A DNA stretch of 64,000 nt, taken from positions 1 to 64,000 of the forward strand of contig NZ_JAAFKG010000019.1 in NCBI RefSeq assembly GCF_013299185.1, written 5' to 3'. A program made the position numbers and the translations under genes. Below are positions 52,377 through 60,873 of this stretch, piece by piece; the first letter of the stretch is position 1; the number at the start of each line of letters is the position of its first letter. Source of the stretch: Microcoleus sp. bin48.metabat.b7b8b9.023 (lineage in GTDB: Bacteria > Cyanobacteriota > Cyanobacteriia > Cyanobacteriales > Microcoleaceae). The notes beneath the pieces are model-generated. The model was not told the DNA's origin, did not search any database, and worked only from the letters and a program-made list of their open reading frames with translations.

Positions 52377-53777
52377 ATGACTGCCAACAAATCACAAAAA
52401 CCTAAATCCGATCTTTTCTGGTGGTTGCTTCTCATCGGACTGCCGATAGTGGGAATTGTCGCAGTTAATTTGCTGCCCAATCTGCGTGAAATCTCAGGAA
52501 AAATTGCTAATAAAAGTACGGCAAATCTCGATGCTAATTACCGCTATCAGTTTTCGGAAACTTTGAGGAACAATCCGAATCAAAAGGAAGCTATTCAGCA
52601 GGAAATTGCTTTTTACCAGCAGCGATTGGCTGTTGATTCAAAAAGCGGTTTGAATCGGGCTGCTTTGGCGAGTGCTTATTTGAAAATGGCTCGCGTAACT
52701 GGGGAAGGTGGTTGGTTTTTATTAGCCGAACAAGCCGCAGAAAGATCGATCGCCCTTTTGCCTTTTGACAACAAAGGCGCGCTGCTAGTTTTAGCTCGAA
52801 TTGCCGAGGCCAGACACGATTTTGCGACGGCTTTGCGCTTGGCGAAACAGGTGGGTTTTGACAATGAAGATGCGATCGCCCTTTCCGTCACATCTCACTT
52901 AGCCACCGGAAAAATCGGTGAGGCAAGTATAGCCGCAGAAGCCTTAGTTAATCGGATTCCTAACTTAGGTTCTCTCACATTAAGAGCGTTAGTGAGAGAA
53001 TCGCAGGGGCGAGACGCGGAGGTTTTGCAGGATTACCGGCAAGCAATGGCTGCGGAGGAACCGGGAGAGATTGCTGGATCGGCGCGAGTTCGATCGCTCT
53101 TGGGTCGATTTTACGCCCGCCGCGGGCAGTTTGTGCAGGCGAAAGCGCTATTTTTGGAAGCGTTGCGGTTGGTTCCGCGATACCCGCTAGCGCTGATTTA
53201 TTTGGCGGATTTGGAGACGCGCCAGGGAAATTATCGGGAAGCTGAGGCTAATTACAGCAAGGTTTCTGCCTATTCTGGCGGGGCTGCGACGGTGTTCGAT
53301 CGCCTGGTGGATCGCGGTATGGCGAGGGTGAAGGAGTTGCAGGGAGATGCGAGATCCTCGGGGAGACTGCGCGACAAAGCAGAAGCTGGGCTGCGACAGG
53401 AACAGGTTTCTGGCGGTTTCGGGCACCGGCGCGATTTGGCGAGTTTGTTGCTGGAAAAAGGTCGATCGCAGGATGTCGCCGAAGCGCTGTTGTTAATGCA
53501 GGAAGAGGTGAAAATTCGCAGGGATGCGGTGACTCTGGATATTTACGCCTGGGCGCTTTCTAGTGCTGGCGAATGGCAAAAAGCCGATCGGGTGATGGTT
53601 GAAATTGTGCGATCGGGAATTCGCGATGCTGGGATGTTTTATCGGGCTGGTGCGATCGCTAAGACTTTAGGAAAAGATGCCGAATCTCGCGCTTATTTTC
53701 AAAAGGTGAAGGAAATCGATCCGAGTTTTGATAGTCGATCTCGTCAAGCATTGGGTTTGGGAAGTTATGAATTTTGA
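52377..53777 (+). CDS. Membrane-anchored TPR protein
   Basis: 466 aa. One N-terminal helix (LFWWLLLIGLPIVGIVAVNL, about 13-32) then a periplasm- or lumen-facing superhelix with about seven TPR-like units between residues 70 and 455 (for example ALASAYLKMARVTGEGGWFL, FVQAKALFLEALRLVPRYPL, YREAEANYSKVSAYSGGAA, AESRAYFQKVKEIDPSFDSR). It overlaps the next frame by 11 bp, indicating translational coupling to the NicO/RcnA-like transporter. Probably scaffolds DUF4331 and/or the transporter; that is inference from the operon. Confidence 0.85.
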   Translation: MTANKSQKPKSDLFWWLLLIGLPIVGIVAVNLLPNLREISGKIANKSTANLDANYRYQFSETLRNNPNQKEAIQQEIAFYQQRLAVDSKSGLNRAALASAYLKMARVTGEGGWFLLAEQAAERSIALLPFDNKGALLVLARIAEARHDFATALRLAKQVGFDNEDAIALSVTSHLATGKIGEASIAAEALVNRIPNLGSLTLRALVRESQGRDAEVLQDYRQAMAAEEPGEIAGSARVRSLLGRFYARRGQFVQAKALFLEALRLVPRYPLALIYLADLETRQGNYREAEANYSKVSAYSGGAATVFDRLVDRGMARVKELQGDARSSGRLRDKAEAGLRQEQVSGGFGHRRDLASLLLEKGRSQDVAEALLLMQEEVKIRRDAVTLDIYAWALSSAGEWQKADRVMVEIVRSGIRDAGMFYRAGAIAKTLGKDAESRAYFQKVKEIDPSFDSRSRQALGLGSYEF

Positions 53778-55311
53778 AATTAGCCACAAACACATCAAAT
53801 TAAAACCAACCATGCACAAAAACTGGCAAAAAATGCGAAAATATTTAATTCTTTTTTCGCTCACAATCTTACTATTTTGTACAAACTCAACCCAACCAGT
53901 TTATTCCCACTGGTCAGACTTATCAGTAGCCGAAATCATCGTCAACGATTTGCAAACCGAAATAACATTAACCTTTCCCACCGGCCTAACAAAATTTGCC
54001 GACGACAATGGAGACGGACAGTTACAACTGGCAGAAGTTAGGAATCACAAAACAGAACTAGAAAAGTTTTTTAGTCAAGAAATTAGCATCACCAAAAGTA
54101 GCAAGATTCCCGGATCGGTTACAGTAAAACCCCTGGAAATAGCTAAGAGTGCCAGCTCGATCCAGCAGCCCAATACCCATAGCACCTTAATCTTAAACTA
54201 CACCTGGCCAGAATCTAGCGTAACTTCAAAAAACAACAAAATGCGGATTAAATACAATTTATTTTTGCCCGGAGTTCCGACAGCTAGCTGTCAAGCTACA
54301 ATTGTCGAAGCTGGTGCTGTCAAAAGCATTGTATTTACGCCACACAACCGAGAATTTTTGTTAGCTGGAAAAGAATCAATCTGGGAGTCAGGTTGGAGTT
54401 TTGTGCTAGCAGTAGTCGGAGCATTTACTTGGGGATGCGTGCACGCGATGTCACCCGGACATGGGAAAACCATAGTCGGCGCTTATTTAGTTGGTTCGCG
54501 GGCTACTCCAGTACACGCTGTATTTCTAGCAGCAACAACTACAATTACTCACACTGCTGGCGTGTTTGCTGTAGGCGCAATTACATTATTTGCTTCTAAC
54601 ATAATCGAGCCAGAAAAACTCGATCCTTGGCTGAGTTTAATCTCAGGCTTATTAGTAGCAATCATCGGCATCAAACTACTTTCAGAAAGAATCAAAACCA
54701 GGTTCGTAGTGAGGACTTTAGTCCGCAAAACCAGGTTCGTAGTGAGGACTTTAGTCCGCAAAACCAGGTTCGTAGTGAGGACTTTAGTCCGCAAAAACCC
54801 AAGGACTAAAGTCCTTACTACGAACCTTGAGGAACCAGTAAATCTTTTGAGTAGGGGAACTTGGGAAAGAGAATTTAAACCTGTCAAACCACCTATATCT
54901 CAGCACTACCACCATCATGGAGACGGCCGCCTTCATTCACATTTGCCACCAGGATCTGACGGTTCTCCGATTACTTGGAAAAGCTTGTTAGTGTTGGGCA
55001 TTTCCGGGGGATTGTTGCCTTGTCCTTCCGCATTGGTGATGCTGTTGAGCGCGTCGGCTTTGGGCAATGTTGGTCTGGGGATGACGCTCGTGGTAGCCTT
55101 TAGTTTGGGATTGGCTTTGGTGCTGAGTGCGATCGGCTTAATCTTAGTTTATGCCAAACGGAATTTTGATAGACTGCCGAAACAGATTGCAGCAGTCAAA
55201 TTTATGCCTGCAATTAGCGCGGTGGTGGTAATGTTTTTGGGGCTGGGCATTACCGGAGAGGCTATTCTAAAAATATTGGCTGCGAATCAGTGGGTAATTG
55301 GCAATGGATAA
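53767..55311 (+). CDS. NicO/RcnA-like nickel-cobalt transporter with in-frame repeat insertion
   Basis: About 514 aa. A hydrophobic signal helix (KYLILFSLTILLFCT), an extracytoplasmic domain with an EF-hand-like DDNGDGQLQLAEV, then a polytopic domain with HAMSPGHGKTIVGAYLVGSR, the hallmark of RcnA/NicO proteins, a His-rich loop ISQHYHHHGDGRLHSHLPP, and GGLLPCPSALVMLLSASALG. RcnA members export Ni/Co. Residues ~310-355 (KTRFVVRTLVR three times, then NPRTKVLTTN) are translated from family D repeats inserted before the His-rich loop. Start 53767 overlaps the TPR gene by 11 bp; ATG 53812 or 53834 are alternatives. Confidence 0.88.
   Translation: MNFEISHKHIKLKPTMHKNWQKMRKYLILFSLTILLFCTNSTQPVYSHWSDLSVAEIIVNDLQTEITLTFPTGLTKFADDNGDGQLQLAEVRNHKTELEKFFSQEISITKSSKIPGSVTVKPLEIAKSASSIQQPNTHSTLILNYTWPESSVTSKNNKMRIKYNLFLPGVPTASCQATIVEAGAVKSIVFTPHNREFLLAGKESIWESGWSFVLAVVGAFTWGCVHAMSPGHGKTIVGAYLVGSRATPVHAVFLAATTTITHTAGVFAVGAITLFASNIIEPEKLDPWLSLISGLLVAIIGIKLLSERIKTRFVVRTLVRKTRFVVRTLVRKTRFVVRTLVRKNPRTKVLTTNLEEPVNLLSRGTWEREFKPVKPPISQHYHHHGDGRLHSHLPPGSDGSPITWKSLLVLGISGGLLPCPSALVMLLSASALGNVGLGMTLVVAFSLGLALVLSAIGLILVYAKRNFDRLPKQIAAVKFMPAISAVVVMFLGLGITGEAILKILAANQWVIGNG
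54694..54828. repeat. Three tandem family D units plus one inverted unit inside the NicO gene
   Basis: Direct 33-bp units at 54694, 54727 and 54760 (AAAACCAGGTTCGTAGTGAG + GACTTTAGTCCGC), identical, followed by an inverted unit at 54801-54827 (AAGGACTAAAGTCCTTACTA). The 33-bp period keeps frame. Confidence 0.92.
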
Positions 55312-55698
55312 GACAATTTAAGATGCTATGGTGCGTCAGCTTTGATGATTTTGTGAATCAAAAATCTTTGTACTGAGGCATCTGATAAAGTAATACCAGT
55401 TTTTCTCAAAACATGAGGTATGACTGACAGCTTATATAACCACTAAACTATCAACTAAGAGGGCCCAAGCCCAACAACGTACCTCATATTTCTGAGAACC
55501 GCTGTACCAGTTTTTCAAAGTAATGCTACAAAATAAGTTTTTTTGTTTGAGTGTTTTTGTAGGAGTGCGTCGCTATGAGATTGTCGATATTTTTTTAGGG
55601 ATTTTTCTTTCTTCGACGCACCCTACGGCTGTTTTACCAGGAATTGCTGGTAACGAGTAGATTTATTCAATTGGCGGGAAATCCCCACCTATTGAAAA
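55312..55698. repeat. Gap with family B MITE and family H palindrome
   Basis: Family B copy at about 55391-55505 (TACCAGTTTTTCTCAAAACA ... TTTCTGAGAACCGCTGTACC). Family H arms GTAGGAGTGCGTCGCTATG and TCGACGCACCCTAC at 55560-55628. TACCAGTTTTTC is repeated on both sides of the MITE (55392 and 55503), as expected of a target-site duplication or flanking repeat. No gene. Confidence 0.75.
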
Positions 55699-56142
55699 TC
55701 AGCTCGCGGTATGTTTATTTATAATTGCGGCTAAATCTGGTATGCCGTTTTCGACGTAAGTCTTAGCGGAGGGGCGGAGTTTGCCATAGGCGCCTTTGAC
55801 AACTGCTCTGGTGCTGTTTTCGGCTTTTTTGTCACTGATTTGGAGCAATTGATCTGCTACTTGAGCTTTTCTTTCAGTTAGATATGCGACTGGGTTGCCA
55901 TTGTTTACGGCTTCAGTCCACATTGGATCGAGTGCGATCGAGATTTCGGGCAAAAGTTGATCGACGACTTGGGCGCAATAGTCAGCCCGTATCCCCTTAA
56001 CGGTAGAGTAGGCAGCTTTCAGAGCAAGGCCGCCCAATCCCGGTGCTGCTGCAACTTGTTTGTCTATCAACTTTACACAGTCATCAACAATAGTGTCTCT
56101 CTTGTTTTCATTCAAAAGAATATCGCTAAGTCCCATTTTCAC
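55699..56142 (-). CDS. Hypothetical soluble helical protein, 147 aa
   Basis: Starts MKMGLSDILLNENKRDTIVDDC and contains KQVAAAPGLGGLALKAAYSTVKGIRADYC-type glycine-rich hydrophobic helix and AVVKGAYGKLRPSAKTYVENGIPDLA. No signal peptide. It resembles a family shared by actinobacteria and cyanobacteria (DUF6918-like, from memory and uncertain). The second ATG (56136) sits after AAGTGAAAATG. Two cysteines (C22, C56). Isolated by gaps on both sides; function unknown. Confidence 0.75.
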   Translation of the reverse strand: MKMGLSDILLNENKRDTIVDDCVKLIDKQVAAAPGLGGLALKAAYSTVKGIRADYCAQVVDQLLPEISIALDPMWTEAVNNGNPVAYLTERKAQVADQLLQISDKKAENSTRAVVKGAYGKLRPSAKTYVENGIPDLAAIINKHTAS

Positions 56143-56625
56143 TTTCCTTGATTTAACAGTCTATGTGGTTATCAGCTTTGAGCTTCATCTGGCGATTATA
56201 TATCAATACGCTTCAGATCGGATAGTCCCGGAAGCAAAACTCTGTACAACACAGATAGTGCAATTGCTTTCTGGTTGTGCGATCGCAAAAAAAATTAACC
56301 CAAGCGCGATCGTAGATCTATTTTGATGCTTTACTCGGGATTACAGATTTTTTTGGGTTTGAAGGTTTTGACTGCACAACTTGATGTTGAGATTTGTTAA
56401 ATGTTTTATGGCAATTAATATCGGAGCTGCTACTCATTATTCATTTAGGGTTTGTAGCAAGCACTTCCGTTATTGTTAGCCGGTCTTAATGAGGACTGAA
56501 GTTCTTACTACAAAGCGATCAGTTGTGAAGAGTCAAATAGAAAAGAGAACAGCTTGAAAAAAAAACTTTAGACAGGCTCTGCCTTGCGATAAATCCCACT
56601 TGCACGTACTATTTGGCACGGATCG
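56143..56625. other. Gap, mostly unique sequence with a family D end
   Basis: 56489-56513 contains GAGGACTGAAGTTCTTACTACAAA, a single family D arm. The rest is AT-rich sequence with HIP1-like sites near 56279 and 56305. I see no gene. Confidence 0.4.
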
Positions 56626-56808
56626 TTAGGATTCGACGTTTGACTTGAAGCTCGCAGGTACTGTAACAAAGGGAAGTTTCTGGATTTGTGTCGGACGATC
56701 GCTCGATCGCAATACGAAATTTACCGGTAATTTCGCGGAAGTGCCGACTCCGGCAAAGATGTGAACTAATAAAGTTAAGCTCGCTGCTAAAAACAGTTTT
56801 TCACACAT
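56626..56808 (-). CDS. Small exported peptide candidate, 60 aa
   Basis: MCEKLFLAASLTLLVHIFAG then VGTSAKLPVNFVLRSS: a plausible signal peptide with cleavage after GTSA and a ~36-aa basic mature part ending SFKSNVES. GGAGA lies 8 nt before the ATG. No cysteines in the mature part. No recognised family. Short, so the call rests on SD plus signal peptide. Confidence 0.5.
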   Translation of the reverse strand: MCEKLFLAASLTLLVHIFAGVGTSAKLPVNFVLRSSDRPTQIQKLPFVTVPASFKSNVES

Positions 56809-57338
56809 GGCATTGTCTCCAATACATACGCCCTAAGGCATAACTTCTTTTACACCTACAACATACAAAACATCGTCTACCGCAGGTGCGATCGCGCCAA
56901 CGCTAGTTTAGTGATAGATATCACGATCGAGGAGAGGGGGAGAGGGGGAGAAGGGGAGAAGGGGAGAGAGGGAAAGGGGGAGAGGGGGAGAGGGGGAGAG
57001 GCGAAATATTGCCTGCGATTTCTTCGTTATTGGTTTTTGTTTCTTTTCTCTGACTTCGGGAGCCTCTGTGTTTTGCATTTTATAGTGCTGTCCCCGAAGA
57101 GCGAAGTGTATATCGCGAGCGAGGAAGGGACTCAAAGAAAAAATATATTTTTGCAAAAATTGAGATGCTCCTCAGAATTCCACCCTTAAATCCTGTCAAT
57201 CCGTTACATCCGGTACAAAATTCTTTGCCGAAATTCGTTCCAAATCGGGAATTGTCCTTCAGAAAGAAGCCGTTGAGTGTCTCGCAAAGGTAGAATTAGC
57301 GCGTAGAAGTTATTTGACACAGCGGAGGTACCGACAAG
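56809..57338. other. Gap with GGGGGAGA STRR and ycf66 leader
   Basis: 56931-57002 is a purine-only strand repeat of GAGGGGGAGAGGGGGAGA type. 57203-57240 is a diverged copy of the leader motif seen before the rlmL-like gene and plsY. No gene. Confidence 0.6.
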
Positions 57339-58922
57339 ATGCTTGCATACATTCTGGCGTTGGCGGTCGGTCTGGGCAGCTTTAGTATTTACATGGCGGC
57401 CTTCTTTTTTCCAGAGGTTCACCGGAAAAGTGATTTTACCTGGAGCGGGGTAGGACTTTTTTATGCGTTAATTTTATGGACTTGTGCGGGGCGAATTACT
57501 GGTGCTCTCCTGCTTGGTCAAATGGCGGGTGTGGCTCTGCTGGGCTGGTTTGCCTGGGAAACTCTGACTTTGCGCCGGCAGGTGACGCCGGTGGCTCAGC
57601 AAACGCCGATTCCTCAGGCGGCGAATTTGGCCGGGGCGATGGGCGGGCCTTTATCCGGTTTGTTTGGTAAGAAACCTGAACCCGCAGCTAAAAAACCGAA
57701 GTTTGTTCGATCGCCCAAACCAAAAGCTGATGCTGTTCCAGCACCTGCGAATCAGGGCCAGGCAAAGGTAGAAGCACAACCGGCGACTGGGCAAATCGCT
57801 GAGATTATTCCCGAAAGCATTCCCGAAAGCATTCCCGAAAGCATTCCCGAAAGTGCGATCGGCCCTGACTTAAAAACTCCCGACTCAAAAGCACCCGCAA
57901 TTACAGAAATACCGGTGTTTTCGGTTGACAATGCTCCTGCTGAGACTTCACCAGCCCCAGCAGAATTAGCCAGCAACTTCACTCCTTTGCCTTCACCTCT
58001 AGAATTTTCAGAAATTGCGGCTGCACCAACGGTAGAGCCAGCAGAGGCTCAGCCAGAAGCCAAAAAGCAGGCTGATGATGATGACGATGATGATGATTTT
58101 GACCAGATGTGGAGATCGAGGGCTAAAGAGTCCCAGTCTGATGCTACAACGGCGGCCCCAACGGCGACAGCAACCGCAACCGCAGCCCCAACGGCAAACC
58201 CAACTCCTGCCAAAACAGCTAAAAAATCAGGCGGTTTCGGAAGTCTGTTTGGCAATCTCAAAAATAGTCTCGGCGGTATGTTGGGACGGGGTGCGGCTAA
58301 AAACAAGCCTGATGCAAATACTCCGGTGACAAAGCCGAAAGTGGCACCTGAGTCGATCGCACCTGAATCTCCTGAATCTAAGGTAACGACAATTCCTGCA
58401 CCGGATATCGACCAGATTCTCGAATCAGAATTAGCCGAAGCTGCTGCCGAAGTGGCATCCGAAACCAGCGAAGCAGTGGCGTTTCCCACCGATGTGGAAG
58501 CAATGGCCGAGTTGATAGCAACAGAAACTGCGGCGAATTCTGCCAAAATAGGGGAAAGTTCGATTTTAGACGACGGATCGCCGGCACAAAGCCAAACAGA
58601 TCCGTTGGCTCAAGAAACACCTGCGGATGCGGTTGGTGAACCCAAAGCAGCAGCAGGCGTAACGGAAGCAGAAGCTCCTGCTGTATCTCTAGAAATGACT
58701 GTGGTGGAAATCGTTTCAGCACCGCCTGTAGAGATAGAAGTACCGGGAGAACCAGGGTTGAGCGTTCAGGTAGAAACGGTTTCAGTATCAACAATCTCGA
58801 TCGAATCCACAGAAGAAAAACCCTCGTCTGACGGAGCGCAACCGGATTTAGTTGAACAGGCCAAACCAGCCACTGAATCGAAGTCTGAGAATGTATCCGG
58901 CGAAGATAGGCCGTCATCTTGA
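57339..58922 (+). CDS. Ycf66 family protein with long disordered tail
   Basis: 527 aa. The N-terminal ~90 residues form the Ycf66 domain with about three hydrophobic helices (MLAYILALAVGLGSFSIYMA, GVGLFYALILWTCAGRITGA, LLLGQMAGVALLGWFAWETL). The remaining ~430 residues are Pro/Ala/Glu-rich and disordered, with tandem IPES units (about 150-166), an aspartate run then FDQMWRSRAKES (about 247-265), and a GGFGSLFGNLKNSLGGMLGR segment (about 298-317). Ycf66 is encoded in cyanobacteria and some plastids; its function is unknown. Start: ATG after CGGAGGTACCGACAAG, a good SD. Confidence 0.92.
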   Translation: MLAYILALAVGLGSFSIYMAAFFFPEVHRKSDFTWSGVGLFYALILWTCAGRITGALLLGQMAGVALLGWFAWETLTLRRQVTPVAQQTPIPQAANLAGAMGGPLSGLFGKKPEPAAKKPKFVRSPKPKADAVPAPANQGQAKVEAQPATGQIAEIIPESIPESIPESIPESAIGPDLKTPDSKAPAITEIPVFSVDNAPAETSPAPAELASNFTPLPSPLEFSEIAAAPTVEPAEAQPEAKKQADDDDDDDDFDQMWRSRAKESQSDATTAAPTATATATAAPTANPTPAKTAKKSGGFGSLFGNLKNSLGGMLGRGAAKNKPDANTPVTKPKVAPESIAPESPESKVTTIPAPDIDQILESELAEAAAEVASETSEAVAFPTDVEAMAELIATETAANSAKIGESSILDDGSPAQSQTDPLAQETPADAVGEPKAAAGVTEAEAPAVSLEMTVVEIVSAPPVEIEVPGEPGLSVQVETVSVSTISIESTEEKPSSDGAQPDLVEQAKPATESKSENVSGEDRPSS

Positions 58923-58934
58923 GACAAAAAGCAA

Positions 58935-58975
58935 AAGGTAGAAACCAGAATTGTTTTAATTCTGTCTTCTACCTT
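58935..58975 (+). terminator. Terminator-like stem-loop after ycf66
   Basis: AAGGTAGAA pairs with TTCTACCTT, with an inner CAGAAT/AATTCTG stem, 13 bp after the stop codon. The downstream sequence is T-rich (CTTCTGTCTTCC) but not a clean T-run. Confidence 0.5.
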
Positions 58976-59292
58976 CTTCTGTCTTCCTTCTTCCTTTTAG
59001 GACTTAGGTGCGGGTGGCGACAAATGTGGTTTTCCCTCAAAACCAATTCGTTGTCACCCCTAGAGCCAATAAAAAAACCATTTATTTGGTCAAATTTTGT
59101 AAGCTATAAATCCTAGATTTTAAATTTTTCCTTGTTCCTTATTCCTTTTAAATTTTTCGTTGTTCCTGTTTGCTTCGGTCAACCGTCAACTATCAACTAT
59201 CAACCGTCAACCGTCAACCGTCAACCGTCAACCGTCAACCGTCAACTACCAACTGTCAACCGTCAACTGTTTTTACATTCTAAATTAATATT
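58976..59292. repeat. Gap with GTCAACC/GTCAACT STRR upstream of cobQ
   Basis: 59178-59272 is an array of about 13 seven-base units, mostly GTCAACC with some GTCAACT. 59132-59168 repeats TTTTTC(C/G)TTGTTCC. I looked for a cobalamin riboswitch box and saw none. Confidence 0.75.
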
Positions 59293-60759
59293 ATGAAAGC
59301 AATTATGGTCGTGGGAACAACATCTCACGCAGGAAAATCTTTACTGGTTGCAGCATTGTGTCGAATCTTTTCTCGGCGAGGCTGGCGGGTAACTCCGTTT
59401 AAAGGTCAGAATATGGCACTGAATTCCTATGTCACAGCCGCCGGCGGAGAGATTGGCTATGCTCAAGCAGTGCAAGCTTGGGCTGCGGGCATCGCACCTT
59501 GGGTAGAAATGAATCCGATTTTGCTCAAGCCGCAAGGAGATATGACTTCTCAATTGATTGTCAAGGGCAGGGCGATCGCAAATGTGCGAGCATCTCAATA
59601 TTACGAGCAGTATTTCGATCTCGGCTGGCAAGTGATTCGGGAATCTTTAGAATTTCTCGGTCAAGAATTTGACATGATTGTGTGCGAAGGAGCAGGAAGT
59701 CCAGCAGAAATCAATCTCAAACACCGCGATTTAACTAATATGCGGGTAGCAAAACATCTGAATGCTCGGACTTTGCTAGTAGTTGATATCGATCGCGGTG
59801 GCGCTTTTGCTCACATTATCGGTACTTTGGAATTGCTCGATCCTGACGAACGCGCTTTAATTAAAGGATTCATTATTAATAAGTTCCGAGGCCAAAAATC
59901 GATTTTAGATCCGGGCTTGACTTGGCTGGAAGAAAGGACGGGAATCCCCGTAGTTGGGGTGATTCCTTGGATAGATGAAGTGTTTCCCTCGGAAGATTCC
60001 CTCGATTTACTCGATCGGCGTTCTCCCAATTCTCAAACCGACTTGAATATTTCTGTCATCCGGCTGCCCCGAATTTCCAATTTTACCGACTTTGACCCCC
60101 TGGAATCGGAAACCACTGTCACTGTCAAATATATCAGCCCCAAAGACCCGTTAGGCCATCCAGACGCGGTGATTTTACCAGGCTCTAAAACTACAATTTC
60201 AGATTTGCAGGTGCTGCGTCAAACAGGCATGGCAGAAGCGATTAAAAATTACTTAGTAGCTGGCGGTACAGTGATGGGAGTTTGTGGTGGCTTTCAGATG
60301 CTGGGAGAAAGTATTACTGATAGAGAAGGCCTTGAGGGAGAAAAGGGAGAGTTCAAAGGATTGGGGTTATTGCCTTTGAAAACTGCGATCGCACCAAACA
60401 AAATTGCCCGCCAGCGGATCGTAACATCTAACTATCCTCAACCGGGTTTACCAGTTTCCGGTTACGAAATTCATCAAGGAAGAACCCAGATGATAGAGTC
60501 AGATTTGACTCAACCGTTATTTGACGATCCAACTTTAGGAATTGTCAACACTTCTCAATCAGTTTGGGGGACGTACCTGCACGGCATATTTGACAATGGA
60601 GCTTGGCGGCGGGCTTGGTTAAATCACTTGCGCCAACAGCGGGGACTCCGTGCATTGCCCACAGGTATTCCGAATTACCGAGAACATAGAGAAACTCTAT
60701 TAGAAACTCTAGCAGATACAGTGGAAAAGCATTTGGATATCAAGCATATTTTAGGTTAG
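59293..60759 (+). CDS. cobQ: Cobyric acid synthase CobQ
   Basis: Glutamine-dependent amidation of four carboxylates of adenosylcobyrinate diamide (cobalamin pathway). N-terminal DTBS-like P-loop domain: GTTSHAGKSLLVAALCRIF (8-26), KGQNMALNSYVTAAGGEIGY, VCEGAGSPAEINL. C-terminal class I amidotransferase: LPGSKTTISDL, nucleophile Cys in GGTVMGVCGGFQMLGESI (about 328-345), and His in GTYLHGIFDNG (about 437-447). 488 aa is normal. No other cob genes nearby. The stop codon runs directly into a TTGACAG array. Confidence 0.97.
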   Translation: MKAIMVVGTTSHAGKSLLVAALCRIFSRRGWRVTPFKGQNMALNSYVTAAGGEIGYAQAVQAWAAGIAPWVEMNPILLKPQGDMTSQLIVKGRAIANVRASQYYEQYFDLGWQVIRESLEFLGQEFDMIVCEGAGSPAEINLKHRDLTNMRVAKHLNARTLLVVDIDRGGAFAHIIGTLELLDPDERALIKGFIINKFRGQKSILDPGLTWLEERTGIPVVGVIPWIDEVFPSEDSLDLLDRRSPNSQTDLNISVIRLPRISNFTDFDPLESETTVTVKYISPKDPLGHPDAVILPGSKTTISDLQVLRQTGMAEAIKNYLVAGGTVMGVCGGFQMLGESITDREGLEGEKGEFKGLGLLPLKTAIAPNKIARQRIVTSNYPQPGLPVSGYEIHQGRTQMIESDLTQPLFDDPTLGIVNTSQSVWGTYLHGIFDNGAWRRAWLNHLRQQRGLRALPTGIPNYREHRETLLETLADTVEKHLDIKHILG

Positions 60760-60873
60760 TTGACAGTTGACAGTTGACAGTTGACAGTTGACAGTTGACA
60801 GTTGACAGTTGACAGTTGACAGTTGACAGTTGACAGTTGACAGTTGACAGTTGACAGTTGACAGTTGACAGTT
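60756..60873. repeat. TTGACAG STRR, ~16 units
   Basis: Uninterrupted 7-bp tandem array beginning at the cobQ stop codon, the longest in the window. It is the reverse complement of the GTCAACT arrays. Confidence 0.92.

Noticed and set aside
58049-58546. Minus-strand ORF of 165 aa opposite ycf66
   Set aside because: It is a shadow of the Pro/Ala/Glu-rich ycf66 tail, with low-complexity Ala/Ser composition and no SD.
58923-59292. Cobalamin riboswitch before cobQ
   Set aside because: No recognisable B12-box or extended structured leader. The interval is mostly STRR and AT-rich sequence.
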